Shown: positions 1 to 8,816 of the stretch, in pieces
Position numbering within the stretch: the first letter of the stretch is position 1
How the letters are laid out: each line of letters opens with the position of its first letter
Origin: Lentzea fradiae
GTDB lineage: Bacteria; Actinomycetota; Actinomycetes; Mycobacteriales; Pseudonocardiaceae
Length of the DNA: 64,000 nt
Assembly (NCBI RefSeq): GCF_900100955.1
Contig: NZ_FNCC01000010.1
Location: forward strand, 346,674 to 410,673
Direction of reading: 5' to 3'
Notes under the pieces: model-generated
Database searches by the model: none
Seen by the model: only the letters and a program-made list of their open reading frames with translations
Told to the model about the DNA's origin: nothing
Position numbers and translations under genes: made by a program

Positions 1-879
1 CTGATCGCCTTCACCGCGCACGGCCGCGCGTTCTCCCGCCGTTTCCGCGACGCCACCGGCGTCGACCTGCCCGCCGCCGAACTGCGCACGCTCCTCGTCC
101 TGGCCCAGGGGGACGCGCGCAGCGGTGGTGACCTGGCGGCCGCGCTGGCGATCGACCTGGGTCAGGCCAGCAGGCAGGTGTCGGCGCTGGAGCGGGCCGG
201 GTTGGCCGAGCGCTCTCCCGACCCGGCCGATCGCCGGCGCAGCCTGGTCGCGCTGTCCGAGCGCGGCGCGGAGGTGGACCGCCGGTGGCGGGCGGCGTGG
301 TTGCAGGACTACCTGCGCGCGGTGGCGCGGTGGCCGGAAGCCGACATCGCGGACCTGACCCGGTGGCTGCGGCTGGTGGACGCCGCGTTGCGTCGAGGGC
401 TGGGAGCGCCAGGTGGTCGGCGGGCCGCGGGGCTGGGCGCCGTTGCGCCGCACCTGCGTTCCTACGCCGACAGCGTCGTGAGCGTGGTGGAGCTGGTGGG
501 CACCTCGCACGGGTTCGACGACCTGCTGCGAGAACTGCGGGCGCCGATCCGGCAGTCCGCTTACTTCATGTTGCGCCTGATCGACATCCACGGCCCGCTG
601 CCCATCACCGAGGTGGGACAGCGGGCCGGGGTGGACCAGTCGCAGGCCAGCAAGCAGGTGCAGGTGCTGGAGGAGCACGAACTGGTGGAACGGGCCGCGG
701 ACGGCTTCGACCGGCGCAGCACGCTGGTCAGGACGTCACGGCGCGGCAGGACCCTGGTGCGACGGGTCCGCGACTTCCAGCTGGCCGGGTTGCGCGGACT
801 GCTGAGCGGCGCTCCCCACGGTGACCGGGACCGCTGGGCGGAGCCGGTCGCCGGTCTGGTGGACGAGCTGGGCCGGTGA
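1..879 (+). CDS. Tandem MarR-family regulator (5' end outside window)
   Basis: The reading frame is open from base 1, so the start lies upstream. The visible 292 residues hold two MarR-type winged helices. The first, residues 1-130, has recognition-helix text GQASRQVSALERAGL and wing text DPADRRRSLVALSERG. The second, about residues 175-260, has SQASKQVQVLEEHELVER. A double MarR in one chain would act as a pseudo-dimer. MarR proteins usually repress efflux or catabolic genes and respond to small aromatic or lipophilic ligands. It converges on the MMPL exporter, the obvious target by neighbourhood, although the two genes share no promoter region. The C-terminal 144 bases overlap the exporter's 3' end. 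Confidence 0.85.
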   Translation: MIAFTAHGRAFSRRFRDATGVDLPAAELRTLLVLAQGDARSGGDLAAALAIDLGQASRQVSALERAGLAERSPDPADRRRSLVALSERGAEVDRRWRAAWLQDYLRAVARWPEADIADLTRWLRLVDAALRRGLGAPGGRRAAGLGAVAPHLRSYADSVVSVVELVGTSHGFDDLLRELRAPIRQSAYFMLRLIDIHGPLPITEVGQRAGVDQSQASKQVQVLEEHELVERAADGFDRRSTLVRTSRRGRTLVRRVRDFQLAGLRGLLSGAPHGDRDRWAEPVAGLVDELGR

Positions 880-3024
880 CGACTCGTCCAGTGCCCGTCC
901 TTCGGCGTCGAGCTGGGGCAGAAGGCGGTCCAGCCACTCGGGCAACCACCACGCGGCGCGGCCGAGCAGGGTGAGCAGGGCGGGCACGACGATCATGCGC
1001 ACGACGAACGCATCGGCGACGACACCGGCGGTCAGCGCCAGGCCGATGGAGCCGATCAGCGACGACGGGCTGAGCGCGAACCCGGCGAACACCGCGGTCA
1101 TGATCGTCGCCGCGGACACGACCACGACGGCGGTGCGTCCGAAGCCGTCCAGCACCGCCTCGACCGGGTCGAGACCGCGTACGTGCGCCTCGTGCATCCG
1201 GGAGACCAGGAACACCTGGTAGTCCATCGCCAGGCCGAACAGGATGCCGACGATGAGCACGGGCAGCAGGCTCAGCATCGGGTTGCCCTGCGGGGCCGCG
1301 AAGACCGGGTCGAGCCAGCCCCACTGGAACACCGCGACGGTGACGCCCACGCCCGCGCCGAGTGAGAGCAGGAAGCCGGCCGTGGCGATCAGCGGTACGA
1401 GCAGGGAGCGGAAGACGACGATGAGCAGCAGCAGGGACAGGCCGACGATGACGACCAGGTAGGTGACCAGGGCGGTGGACAGCCGTTCGTCGGTGTCGAT
1501 GCCGATCGCGGTCTGTCCGGTGACCAGCAGGGTCACGCCGGGCACGGCGTCGGCGCGGTCACGGATGTCGTGCACGAGCTGTTCGGTGCGCTCGTCGACC
1601 GGGCCGGTGGTGGGCACGACCTGGAGCAGGGCGGTGTCACCGGTGGGGTTGACGCCGGCCGGGACGACGGAGGCGACCCCGTGAAGAGTGGCGAGGCCGG
1701 AGGTCACCTCGTCCAGGCGAGCCCGCACGCCGTCTCCTTGTGCGAGCACGACCAGCGGTCCCTGGGAGCCGGCACCGAACGCCTCGGCGACCTGGTCGTA
1801 GGCCGCGCGCTGGGTGCTGGTGGGGTCCTCACCGCCGGGGGTGGTCAGCGAGGTCGTCAGCGAGAGCACCGGCACGGCCAGCACGAGCAGCCCCGCCACG
1901 GCGCCCACCAGCACCGTGACCGGACGGCGGACGACCAGCTTGATCCAGCGGTCCAGGAAACCGATCCGGTCGGCGCGGACCGGCGTGCCACCGGCGCGCT
2001 CACGACGCGGCAGGGCTTTGCGTCCCATCAGCTTCAGCGCGGCGGGCAGCAGCGTGAGCGACATCAGCACGGCGACCGCCACCCCGACCGTGGCGGCCAG
2101 GCCCATCTCGGTGATGAAGCCGATGCCGACCACCGCCAGCCCGGCCAGGGCGATGATCACGGTGCTGCCGGCGAACACGACCGCCGACCCGGCGGTGCCG
2201 GTGGCACGCCCGATCGCGTCCTCCACCGGGCGGCCCGCGCGCAGTTCGGCTCGGAAGCGGGCCAGGACGAAGAGGCAGTAGTCGATGCCCACGGCCAAGC
2301 CGAGCATGACGGCCAAGACGGGTGTCATGGTGCCGATGGGCGAGAACGCGGAGAAGGCCAGCACCCCGAGCACCCCCACCGCGACGCCGATCAGGGCACC
2401 GGCCATGTTGGCGCCGGCGGCGGCCAGTGAGCCGTAGGTCAGCAGCAGAACGGCGAAGGCCAGTACCGCGCCGATGATCTCGGTGGGCCCGAACACCTCG
2501 GGCACGGGGTCGCTGAGCGAGCCGCCCACCTCCGCACCCAGGCCGCGGTCCCGTGCCTGGTCCGCCAAGGCGACGACGGCGTCGTGCACCGCGTCCCTGT
2601 TGTCCTCGGTGAGCTCGCGCAGCGACAGGGTGGCGACCGCGGTGGTGCCGTCCGGGGAGACCGACGGGCGAGCCGGGTCGAACGGGTCGGAGACCACGGC
2701 GACGTGGGCGGTGGCGGCGGCGCGGGCGAGCACGTCGGCGACGACGGTCCGCTGCGCCGCGCCCAGAGGTGTGCCGTTCTCCGTGAACAGCACGAGTTGC
2801 AGACTGCCGGTGCCCGGTTCCGGCTGCGGGGACGGGAACTCGCGCTCGACGACCTCCAAAGCGGTGCTGGACTCGGTGTCGCCGATCTCGAACCCGCCGT
2901 CCGCGAAGCGCATGCCGCCGATCGCGGCGGCGGCCAGGCCTGCGGCGAGCACCAACCAGGCGGTGATGACCAGCAGTGGGTGTCGGGCGCTGCCGGCACC
3001 CAGCCGGTAGAGTAGTCGTGCCAT
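736..3024 (-). CDS. MMPL-family (RND-like) membrane transporter
   Basis: The protein has 762 residues starting MARLLYRLGAG, with a first membrane helix at once, a large extracytoplasmic loop (about 40-185), a block of helices (about 190-350), a second loop, and a second helix block (about 530-690). This is the duplicated MMPL architecture. MMPL proteins export lipids or drugs using the proton gradient. The ATG at 3024 is chosen because AGGAGAG precedes it; the frame stays open upstream but gives low-complexity Arg/Pro text. The C-terminal tail after about residue 700 is hydrophilic and overlaps the convergent MarR gene by 144 nt. Substrate unknown. Confidence 0.88.
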   Translation of the reverse strand: MARLLYRLGAGSARHPLLVITAWLVLAAGLAAAAIGGMRFADGGFEIGDTESSTALEVVEREFPSPQPEPGTGSLQLVLFTENGTPLGAAQRTVVADVLARAAATAHVAVVSDPFDPARPSVSPDGTTAVATLSLRELTEDNRDAVHDAVVALADQARDRGLGAEVGGSLSDPVPEVFGPTEIIGAVLAFAVLLLTYGSLAAAGANMAGALIGVAVGVLGVLAFSAFSPIGTMTPVLAVMLGLAVGIDYCLFVLARFRAELRAGRPVEDAIGRATGTAGSAVVFAGSTVIIALAGLAVVGIGFITEMGLAATVGVAVAVLMSLTLLPAALKLMGRKALPRRERAGGTPVRADRIGFLDRWIKLVVRRPVTVLVGAVAGLLVLAVPVLSLTTSLTTPGGEDPTSTQRAAYDQVAEAFGAGSQGPLVVLAQGDGVRARLDEVTSGLATLHGVASVVPAGVNPTGDTALLQVVPTTGPVDERTEQLVHDIRDRADAVPGVTLLVTGQTAIGIDTDERLSTALVTYLVVIVGLSLLLLIVVFRSLLVPLIATAGFLLSLGAGVGVTVAVFQWGWLDPVFAAPQGNPMLSLLPVLIVGILFGLAMDYQVFLVSRMHEAHVRGLDPVEAVLDGFGRTAVVVVSAATIMTAVFAGFALSPSSLIGSIGLALTAGVVADAFVVRMIVVPALLTLLGRAAWWLPEWLDRLLPQLDAEGRALDESSPAQLVHQTGDRLRPAVPVTVGSAAQQSAQPGQLEVADPSHQGPAAP

Positions 3025-3199
3025 GCGGTTTTCTCTCCTGCGACGTCCCGGTGGGAGGCGCGGCGCGGTGCGCCGCCCGACCAGTCCCAACCAGGCACCA
3101 GCCTTCCGGCGAGACGCCGGCACGTCGTCGTCCGAGCACGGCATCCCTGCTGCTGTCCTGGCGGTAGACCCGCGAGGCATACCGCGCCTGCGGTACGTC

Positions 3200-3871
3200 T
3201 CAGGGAGAGCCGAGCAGACCCGAAGAGTGCACGGTGACGACCAAGGCCGCCCGGTCCCGTGCGCCGAGCTTGGTCATGGCGCGGTTGACGTGGGTCTTGG
3301 CCGTGAGCGGTGAGATGACCAGGCGCAGGGCGATCTCGTCGTTGCTCAGTCCCCGTGCCACGAGCAGTACGACCTCGCGTTCGCGGTCGGTCAGCGGGGC
3401 CAGCGACGATCGAGGTGGCGCCGGTGGCGAGACCGCACGGGTGGCGTGTGCGGCGAGGGCGGTCATAGCCCGCGCGGACAGCAGCGTCTCGCCTCGAGCG
3501 ACCACGCGCACGGCGTCGACCAGCGCTTCGGGGGTCGAGTCCTTGCCGAGGTAACCGCGGGCCCCGGCGGCGACGGCGGACAGCACGTGCTCGTCGGTCT
3601 CGAAGGTGGTCAGCACCAGTACGGCGACCCCGCTCGATGCGCCGGGATCCGCGGTCAGCCTGCGGGTGGCCTCGACTCCGTCCACGTGCGGCATGCGCAG
3701 ATCCATGAGAACCACGTCGACCCCACCTTCGCGGACGCGTCGCACCGCGGTGTCACCGTCGCCGGCTTCACCGACGACGGTGACACCGCTCTCGGACTCC
3801 AGCACTCCGCGCAGGCCCGCCCGGATGAGGGCCTGGTCGTCCACGACCAGGACGCGCACTGCGCGGGTCAT
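3200..3871 (-). CDS. NarL/FixJ-type response regulator
   Basis: A receiver domain (residues 1-120) has acidic residues DD at 11-12, phospho-acceptor D57 in VVLMDLRMP, and Lys in GYLGKDS. A LuxR-type HTH follows at about 155-220 (LTDREREVVLLVARGLSNDEIA). At 223 residues it has the usual family length. Its ATG overlaps the kinase stop codon (ATGA), so the pair is translationally coupled. It ends the chain of genes that begins with the P450 and its redox partners, so the two-component pair probably senses something linked to that pathway or to membrane stress. The target promoter is not known. Confidence 0.92.
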   Translation of the reverse strand: MTRAVRVLVVDDQALIRAGLRGVLESESGVTVVGEAGDGDTAVRRVREGGVDVVLMDLRMPHVDGVEATRRLTADPGASSGVAVLVLTTFETDEHVLSAVAAGARGYLGKDSTPEALVDAVRVVARGETLLSARAMTALAAHATRAVSPPAPPRSSLAPLTDREREVVLLVARGLSNDEIALRLVISPLTAKTHVNRAMTKLGARDRAALVVTVHSSGLLGSP

Positions 3872-5004
3872 CGCTCGTCCCCGCTCCGGCCGGACGAACC
3901 GCGGCCGACGGGCAGGGTCGCGCGGACCCGGAACGCCGCGCCGTCCCGTCCCGCCTCCAATTGCCCGCCGATGGCGTCCACGCGTTCCCTCATCCCCACC
4001 AGGCCATAGCCACCGGTCCGCGACGGCGTGGCATCGGACACCGGGTTGACGGCCTCGACGACCACGGTGTCGGACAGGCGGCGCACGCTCAGTTCAACGC
4101 GGCCGGTGCCGTGACGGGCAGCGTTGGTCAGCGCCTCCTGCACCACGCGGTAGCCGGTCACCGACACCAGATCGGGTACCTGCCCGTCGTCGAGACGCGC
4201 TACGACCTCGACACCTCCCCTCCGGACCGCCTCGACCAGGTCCTCGACCCGCTCCAACCCGGGCACGGGGGTGGCGGTGTCCACGTCGTCGGCGCGCAGC
4301 AGACGCAGGATGCCGGCCATCTCCCGCAGCACCGCGCGAGCCGCGCTCTCGGTCTCCACCAGGGCGTCCTCCGAGCGGGCGAGGTCGGTGCGCAACGTGC
4401 GGCGCGCCAGTCCGGCGTGGACGGTGATGACCGCGACGTGATGACCCACCACGTCGTGCAGCTCCCGCGCGATGCGCAGCCGCTCCTCCACCACCCGCCG
4501 CCGCGCCACCTCTTCCCTCAACTGCTCTGCCCGCAGCGCCCGGTCCTCCACCGCCAGCACGTAGTCCCGGCGCGAGCGCACGGCGTGACCGACGCCCACC
4601 GCCCCCGCGGTCCAGGCGACCATCGCCGCCACATCGGCCTCGACCGCGGCGCCCGCACCGCCGAGCAGCGACGGGAGGCAGAACACCAGTGCGGTGACGA
4701 CGGCTGCAACCACCCACCTCCGTCGCCTGGCGGTCGACACCAGGTGGAGCAGGGCGAGCTGGCTCAACGCACCCAGCGACACCCACGCCGGGTCGGCGTG
4801 GCCGACCAGCGCGGCACCGGCCGTCGTGGCCGCCCACACCGTCGGCGGGTGCCGGTGCCGCAGCAGCACCGCAGCGAAGCCGGCGACGACGAAGGCGGCC
4901 GAGGGCCACGGACCGCCGGCGGCGATGATGCGCACCAGGGCGAGCCCCGTGACCAGGACGGCGACCAGGGTGACCACGGTGTCGACCCGGCTGAAACGGC
5001 TCAC
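3868..5004 (-). CDS. DesK-type sensor histidine kinase
   Basis: This 378-residue protein has four to five predicted membrane helices in residues 8-150, a HisKA_3 dimerisation helix with the phospho-His in IARELHDVVGHH (about residue 190), and a C-terminal HATPase with GYGLVGMRERV. It should phosphorylate the response regulator encoded just downstream. The GTG at 5004 overlaps the stop of the ferredoxin reductase gene (GTGA), which places the start and ties expression to the P450 redox genes. With almost no extracytoplasmic loop, it probably reads membrane state or an intramembrane ligand. Confidence 0.9.
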   Translation of the reverse strand: MSRFSRVDTVVTLVAVLVTGLALVRIIAAGGPWPSAAFVVAGFAAVLLRHRHPPTVWAATTAGAALVGHADPAWVSLGALSQLALLHLVSTARRRRWVVAAVVTALVFCLPSLLGGAGAAVEADVAAMVAWTAGAVGVGHAVRSRRDYVLAVEDRALRAEQLREEVARRRVVEERLRIARELHDVVGHHVAVITVHAGLARRTLRTDLARSEDALVETESAARAVLREMAGILRLLRADDVDTATPVPGLERVEDLVEAVRRGGVEVVARLDDGQVPDLVSVTGYRVVQEALTNAARHGTGRVELSVRRLSDTVVVEAVNPVSDATPSRTGGYGLVGMRERVDAIGGQLEAGRDGAAFRVRATLPVGRGSSGRSGDER

Positions 5005-6236
5005 GCCACCAGCCTCTTCAGGGGCACGCCGATGATCGCCGCGGCGTCGCGGGACACCTCCCTGCCCTGTGCGAGCGCCTTGCGCACGACCATGAAGTCG
5101 GCGGGAGCGTTGACGCACTCGGCGGCGGTGAGGCGGTCACCGCGGTAACGCAGTGCGGTGAACCGGCCGGGTCGCTCGCCAGGACGGAGGACCACCTCGT
5201 CGCCGGGATGCGCCAGACCGGCGATCTGGATCTTCAGGCTGCCCTGGTCCGACCAGAACCACGGCACACCGGTGTAGGGGCGCGGGTCGCCCACCAGGGT
5301 GGTCGCGGCGGCCTTGGCCTGTTCCACGGCGTTGTCCACGCTCTCCAGCCGCAGCCGCCGATCGGAGCCGGGAGTGGGATCGGGCAGGTCGGCGCAGTCG
5401 CCGACGGCGAGTGTGTGTCCGTCGGAGGCGCGGGAGAAGGCGTCGACGACCACGCCGCCGTCGCAGTGCAGTCCGGCGCCGCGCGCCAGGTCGTCGCGCG
5501 GCCGAGCACCGACGCCGACCAGCACGAGACCGGCGGGCAGGCGCGTGCCGTCCGCCAGCTCGACGGCGGTCACCGAGCCCCGCTCGCCGCGGAAGCGCAG
5601 CGGGCGCACCCCGGTCAGCACCCGCACCCCGGCGTCCTGGTGCGCGGCTCGCACCAACTCGGCCGTCACCGGGCTGACCACGCGGCCCATCAGTGAGGGG
5701 CCGGCCTCTACGACGGTCACCCGCACACCGGCCGCCGCCGCGGTGGCGGCGACCTCCAGTCCGATGAACCCGCCGCCGACCACCACGAGGTCGGCGACGT
5801 CGAGGCGGCGAGCCAGCACCTCGGCGTCGGCCAGGTCGCGCAACACCACGACCCCGTCGAGGTCGGCGCCCTCCAGGTCCAAGCGGCGTGGTTCCGCGCC
5901 AGTGGCCAGCACGAGGCGGTCGAACAGCCAGGACCGGCCGGAGGCGGCCACGGCCGTACCCGCACCCTCACCGGACAGCTCCAACCGTGTGACGCGCTCG
6001 TCGAGGACGAGGTCCACGTGCTGATCACGGTAGAAGGCGGTGCTGCGCAGCACCAGCGACTCGGGAGTCGTCTCGCCGCGCAGCACCGCCTTGGACAGCG
6101 GCGGCCGGGAGTAGGGGGCGTGGGGCTCCTGCCCGACCAGGGTGATCGAGCCGTCCCAGCCGAGCTCGCGGACGCTGCTCACCACCTGGGCACCGGCTTG
6201 GCCCGCGCCCACGACGAGCAGGTGGCCGGTGCTCAC
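5001..6236 (-). CDS. FAD-dependent NAD(P)H:ferredoxin reductase of a P450 system
   Basis: At 411 residues it matches putidaredoxin-reductase-type enzymes. A FAD-binding GxGxxG (GAGQAG) lies near residue 10, the NAD(P)H-binding GGGFIG near 150, and the family motif VGDCAD near 275. It takes electrons from NAD(P)H and passes them to the 2Fe-2S ferredoxin encoded just upstream, which feeds the P450. The GTG at 6236 overlaps the ferredoxin stop (GTGA); an upstream in-frame ATG would run inside the ferredoxin gene and give Arg/Pro-rich text. Together the three genes form a complete class I P450 electron chain. Confidence 0.92.
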   Translation of the reverse strand: MSTGHLLVVGAGQAGAQVVSSVRELGWDGSITLVGQEPHAPYSRPPLSKAVLRGETTPESLVLRSTAFYRDQHVDLVLDERVTRLELSGEGAGTAVAASGRSWLFDRLVLATGAEPRRLDLEGADLDGVVVLRDLADAEVLARRLDVADLVVVGGGFIGLEVAATAAAAGVRVTVVEAGPSLMGRVVSPVTAELVRAAHQDAGVRVLTGVRPLRFRGERGSVTAVELADGTRLPAGLVLVGVGARPRDDLARGAGLHCDGGVVVDAFSRASDGHTLAVGDCADLPDPTPGSDRRLRLESVDNAVEQAKAAATTLVGDPRPYTGVPWFWSDQGSLKIQIAGLAHPGDEVVLRPGERPGRFTALRYRGDRLTAAECVNAPADFMVVRKALAQGREVSRDAAAIIGVPLKRLVA

Positions 6237-6574
6237 AGCTGGGTCTCCGGGATGGTGACGTGGACCTCCTGCCCGGGGGCCAGGACGAGCTGGCAGGACA
6301 GGCGGGAGTTGTCCTCGCGGTCGGTGGCCGCGACGTCGAGCATGTCGTCCTCGTCCTCGCCGACCGGCGGGAAGTCGTCGGCGTGGCGCTCGTCGAGGAA
6401 GACGTGGCAGGTGGCGCAGGACAACGACCCGCCGCACTGGCCGAGGATGCCGGGGACGCCGTTGCGGACCGCGGTCTGCATCACCGAGTCGCCCGCCTCG
6501 GCCTCCACGACCCGTTCGATGCCGTCGGACTGGGTGTAGAACACCTTGGGCACGATCGTGTTCTCCTTCGTCAC
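6233..6574 (-). CDS. Adrenodoxin/putidaredoxin-type 2Fe-2S ferredoxin
   Basis: The 113-residue protein has the cluster ligands C47, C53, C56 and C94, in the spacing C-x5-C-x2-C...C seen in putidaredoxin and adrenodoxin. The acidic helix EDEDDMLD (about 73-80) is the usual docking surface for the reductase and P450. It shuttles single electrons from the flavoprotein to the P450. The ATG overlaps the P450 stop (ATGA). The order P450-ferredoxin-reductase is typical of actinobacterial catabolic P450 operons. Confidence 0.95.
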   Translation of the reverse strand: MTKENTIVPKVFYTQSDGIERVVEAEAGDSVMQTAVRNGVPGILGQCGGSLSCATCHVFLDERHADDFPPVGEDEDDMLDVAATDREDNSRLSCQLVLAPGQEVHVTIPETQL

Positions 6575-7791
6575 CAGGTGACCGGCAGGCTGGTCATCGG
6601 CTGGGTGAGCACGTCACGGCTGAACACCGGTTCACCCGCCAGCCGGAGGCCGGGGACGCGCTTGAACAGCTCGGCCAAGCCGACCTGCAGCTCCATGCGG
6701 GCCAGCGGAGCGCCGAGGCAGTGGTGCAGGCCGTGGCTGAGCGTCAGGTGGGGGTTGTCGGGGCGGCCGATGTCGAACCGCGCGGGTTCGGTCACCACGG
6801 CGGGGTCGTGGCCCGCGGCGCTCGGGTCGATGCTGACGGCCTCGCCCTTGGCGATGAGCTGCCCGTCCACGACAACGTCCTCGGTGGCGACGAACGGCAC
6901 CAGGCCACCGCCACCGCCGGCGGGGCGGCCGGTGGCGAACCCGCCGTGCCGCAACACCTCCTCGGCGGCGGTGGCCGCGAGGCCGTCCGGGTCGGCCGCG
7001 AAGCGGGCGCGCTCCTCGTCGTTGCTCAGCAGGGCGAGCACGCCGGTGGACAGGAAGGTGGCGGTGTTGTCGAAGCCTCCGACGATGAGGATGAACGCGA
7101 TCGGCAGGATCTCGGCGTCGGTGAGCGTCTCGTCCCGGTCGCGGGCGTGGGCCAGGGCGCTGAGCAGGTCGTCGCGCGGCTCCTCGCGGCGCTCGGCGAT
7201 GAGTCCGGTCATGTAGGCGGCCAGCTCGGCCATGTCGGCCGCGACCTCGGCCTCGGTCTTGCCCGCCACCGCCAGGGTGGACGAGCTCCACCGCTCGAAC
7301 TTCTCCCGGTCCGACGACGGAACTCCGAGCAGGTTGCTGAGCATCTCGATCGGCAGCGCCAGCGAGTACTCGGGTACCAGGTCGCGCACACCGCCGCGGC
7401 CGATCATGCCGTCGATCAGCTCGTTGGCGAAGGCCACAGCGGAGTCGCGCATCTCGCGCACCCGCTTGGGCGAGATGGCCTTCTGCACCAGCTTGCGCAG
7501 CTTGGTGTGCTGCGGCGGATCCTCGAACTGGAGCGTGCCGCGCAGGAAGTCGGGGAACGGCACGAAGAACGGCACGACGCGCTCGCCCGTGCGGAACGGC
7601 TCGCGCACGAACCGGCGGTCGCTGAGGATCTCGCGGGCGGCGGCGTTGCGGTGCACCAGCCACACGTCACCGCCGTACGGCATGGTCATCTTCGTCATCG
7701 GCCGGTCGGCGATGATGCGGCCCAGGTGCTCGACCGCCTCGGCCGGGGGCACCGGTGCGAAGGGGTACTCGGTGCCGGGAGTGGTGGTCAT
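6571..7791 (-). CDS. Cytochrome P450 monooxygenase
   Basis: The 406-residue soluble bacterial P450 has the K-helix ExxR at E278-R281 and haem ligand Cys358 in SHGLHHCLGAPLAR. Two conserved spots are unusual: the haem loop starts LSHG where FGHG is normal, and the I-helix reads VGGFDNTAT (about 237-245) where AGxDT/ET is usual. Text between ExxR and the meander is Gly-rich. With ferredoxin and reductase genes following by ATGA and GTGA overlaps, it should hydroxylate a hydrophobic catabolic substrate. SDRs, a Baeyer-Villiger enzyme and acyl-CoA enzymes nearby suggest a cyclic terpenoid or steroid-like compound; this is inference. Confidence 0.92.
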   Translation of the reverse strand: MTTTPGTEYPFAPVPPAEAVEHLGRIIADRPMTKMTMPYGGDVWLVHRNAAAREILSDRRFVREPFRTGERVVPFFVPFPDFLRGTLQFEDPPQHTKLRKLVQKAISPKRVREMRDSAVAFANELIDGMIGRGGVRDLVPEYSLALPIEMLSNLLGVPSSDREKFERWSSSTLAVAGKTEAEVAADMAELAAYMTGLIAERREEPRDDLLSALAHARDRDETLTDAEILPIAFILIVGGFDNTATFLSTGVLALLSNDEERARFAADPDGLAATAAEEVLRHGGFATGRPAGGGGGLVPFVATEDVVVDGQLIAKGEAVSIDPSAAGHDPAVVTEPARFDIGRPDNPHLTLSHGLHHCLGAPLARMELQVGLAELFKRVPGLRLAGEPVFSRDVLTQPMTSLPVTW

Positions 7792-7812
7792 CGACAGGTC
7801 TCCGGAATCGGG

Positions 7813-8718
7813 TCAGGCGGTGGGCAGCTGGGGGACGGCGACCAGCTCGGGCCGCGCATCAGGGGTGAGGGCCATGACCTCGTCGAACCTCTCGGCGACG
7901 GTCTCCACGGTCAGGGCGGGGTCGTGGATGCCGGTGGTGGTGACCACGACGGCGCGGTTGACCGTGCCGCCGGCGGCGTTGAACAGCTCGCCGGTCACCG
8001 TGCACGAGGGGTGCACGAGGTAGGCGGCCAACGGGGCGACGTGCTCGGGCAGCAGCTGGGTCCGCAGGTACTCCATGACCTCGGGCGGCAGCGACGCCGC
8101 CGAGCTCTCGGCCATGCGGGTGCCCGCTCCCGGCGCGACGGCGTTGACCAGGATGCCGTGCTCGGCGCCTTCGAGGGCGAGATTGCGGGTCAGGCCGAAC
8201 ACCGCGCCCTTGGAGCTGCCGTAGTGGGTCATCATCGGGTTGCCGAGCATGGCGGCGGAGACGGTGTTGACCACGCGACCGCTGCCGGAGGCGATCAGGT
8301 GCGGCCAGGCCGCCTTGCAGATGTTGAGCGAGCCGAAGAAGTGCACGTCGAGGTGCCGCTGGTACTCGCGCGTGTCGACCTCGTCGAAGCGGGCCGTGCG
8401 CACGATGCCGGCATTGTTGATCACCGCGTCGAGGCCGCCGAACTCGTCGACCGCGGTGGAGACGACCTCGGCTGCGCCGCTTTCGGTGGAGATGTCCGCG
8501 CGACAGGCGACAGCGCGGCCGCCGGCGGTGCCGATCTCGGCCACGACGGCGCCCGCCGGGTCGTCTCCGTCCACGCCACCGCCGTCGACCTTCGCGCCGA
8601 GATCGGCCACGACGACGGACGCGCCGCGGGAGGCCAGCAGCAGAGCGTGGGCGCGGCCGATGCCGCGCCCGGCTCCGGTCACGACCACGGTGCGGCCGGT
8701 GAAGGAAAGGGTGTCCAC
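7813..8718 (-). CDS. SDR-family NAD(P)-dependent oxidoreductase
   Basis: Motifs are the cofactor loop TGAGRGIG (residues 14-21), NNAG, a catalytic Ser around SAAMLG and YGSSK. At 301 residues it is longer than classical SDRs, with a C-terminal tail of about 50 residues after the family core. Similar enzymes oxidise hydroxyl groups of steroid- or terpenoid-type substrates. Start GTG 8718 is chosen because GAGGGG stands 8 nt upstream. It lies 21 bp ahead of the P450 gene, so it is probably the first gene of the P450 operon and may oxidise the alcohol the P450 makes. Confidence 0.88.
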   Translation of the reverse strand: MDTLSFTGRTVVVTGAGRGIGRAHALLLASRGASVVVADLGAKVDGGGVDGDDPAGAVVAEIGTAGGRAVACRADISTESGAAEVVSTAVDEFGGLDAVINNAGIVRTARFDEVDTREYQRHLDVHFFGSLNICKAAWPHLIASGSGRVVNTVSAAMLGNPMMTHYGSSKGAVFGLTRNLALEGAEHGILVNAVAPGAGTRMAESSAASLPPEVMEYLRTQLLPEHVAPLAAYLVHPSCTVTGELFNAAGGTVNRAVVVTTTGIHDPALTVETVAERFDEVMALTPDARPELVAVPQLPTA

Positions 8719-8784
8719 GGGTGTTCCCCTCTGCTCGGCGCGCTCGCTGCCGCACCTGGGCACGACGCCAACGCTACCGAATAC

Positions 8785-8797
8785 ATGAGTTTGGTCA
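8785..8797 (-). promoter_or_regulatory. Repeated 13-mer TGACCAAACTCAT, site 1
   Basis: The 13-mer stands 67 bp upstream of the SDR/P450 operon start. An identical 13-mer with similar flanks stands upstream of the SMP-30 gene at 9757. Over about 30 bp the two sites share roughly 22 positions. On the minus strand CTGACC could be a -35 box with TAGCGT as -10. It may equally be an operator for one of the local TetR, IclR or GntR regulators. Confidence 0.5.
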
Positions 8798-8816
8798 GGT
8801 AATGTGACGCGGTCGG

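Noticed and set aside
2000-3139. Long Arg/Gly-rich frame opposite register to the MMPL gene, same strand
   Set aside because: Repetitive Arg/Gly/Pro text typical of out-of-frame high-GC DNA; the MMPL frame has clear membrane helices and a ribosome site.
6721-8802. 693-codon plus-strand frame across the P450 and SDR genes
   Set aside because: Antisense shadow with His/Gly/Arg low complexity; no domain seen, and it covers well-supported genes.
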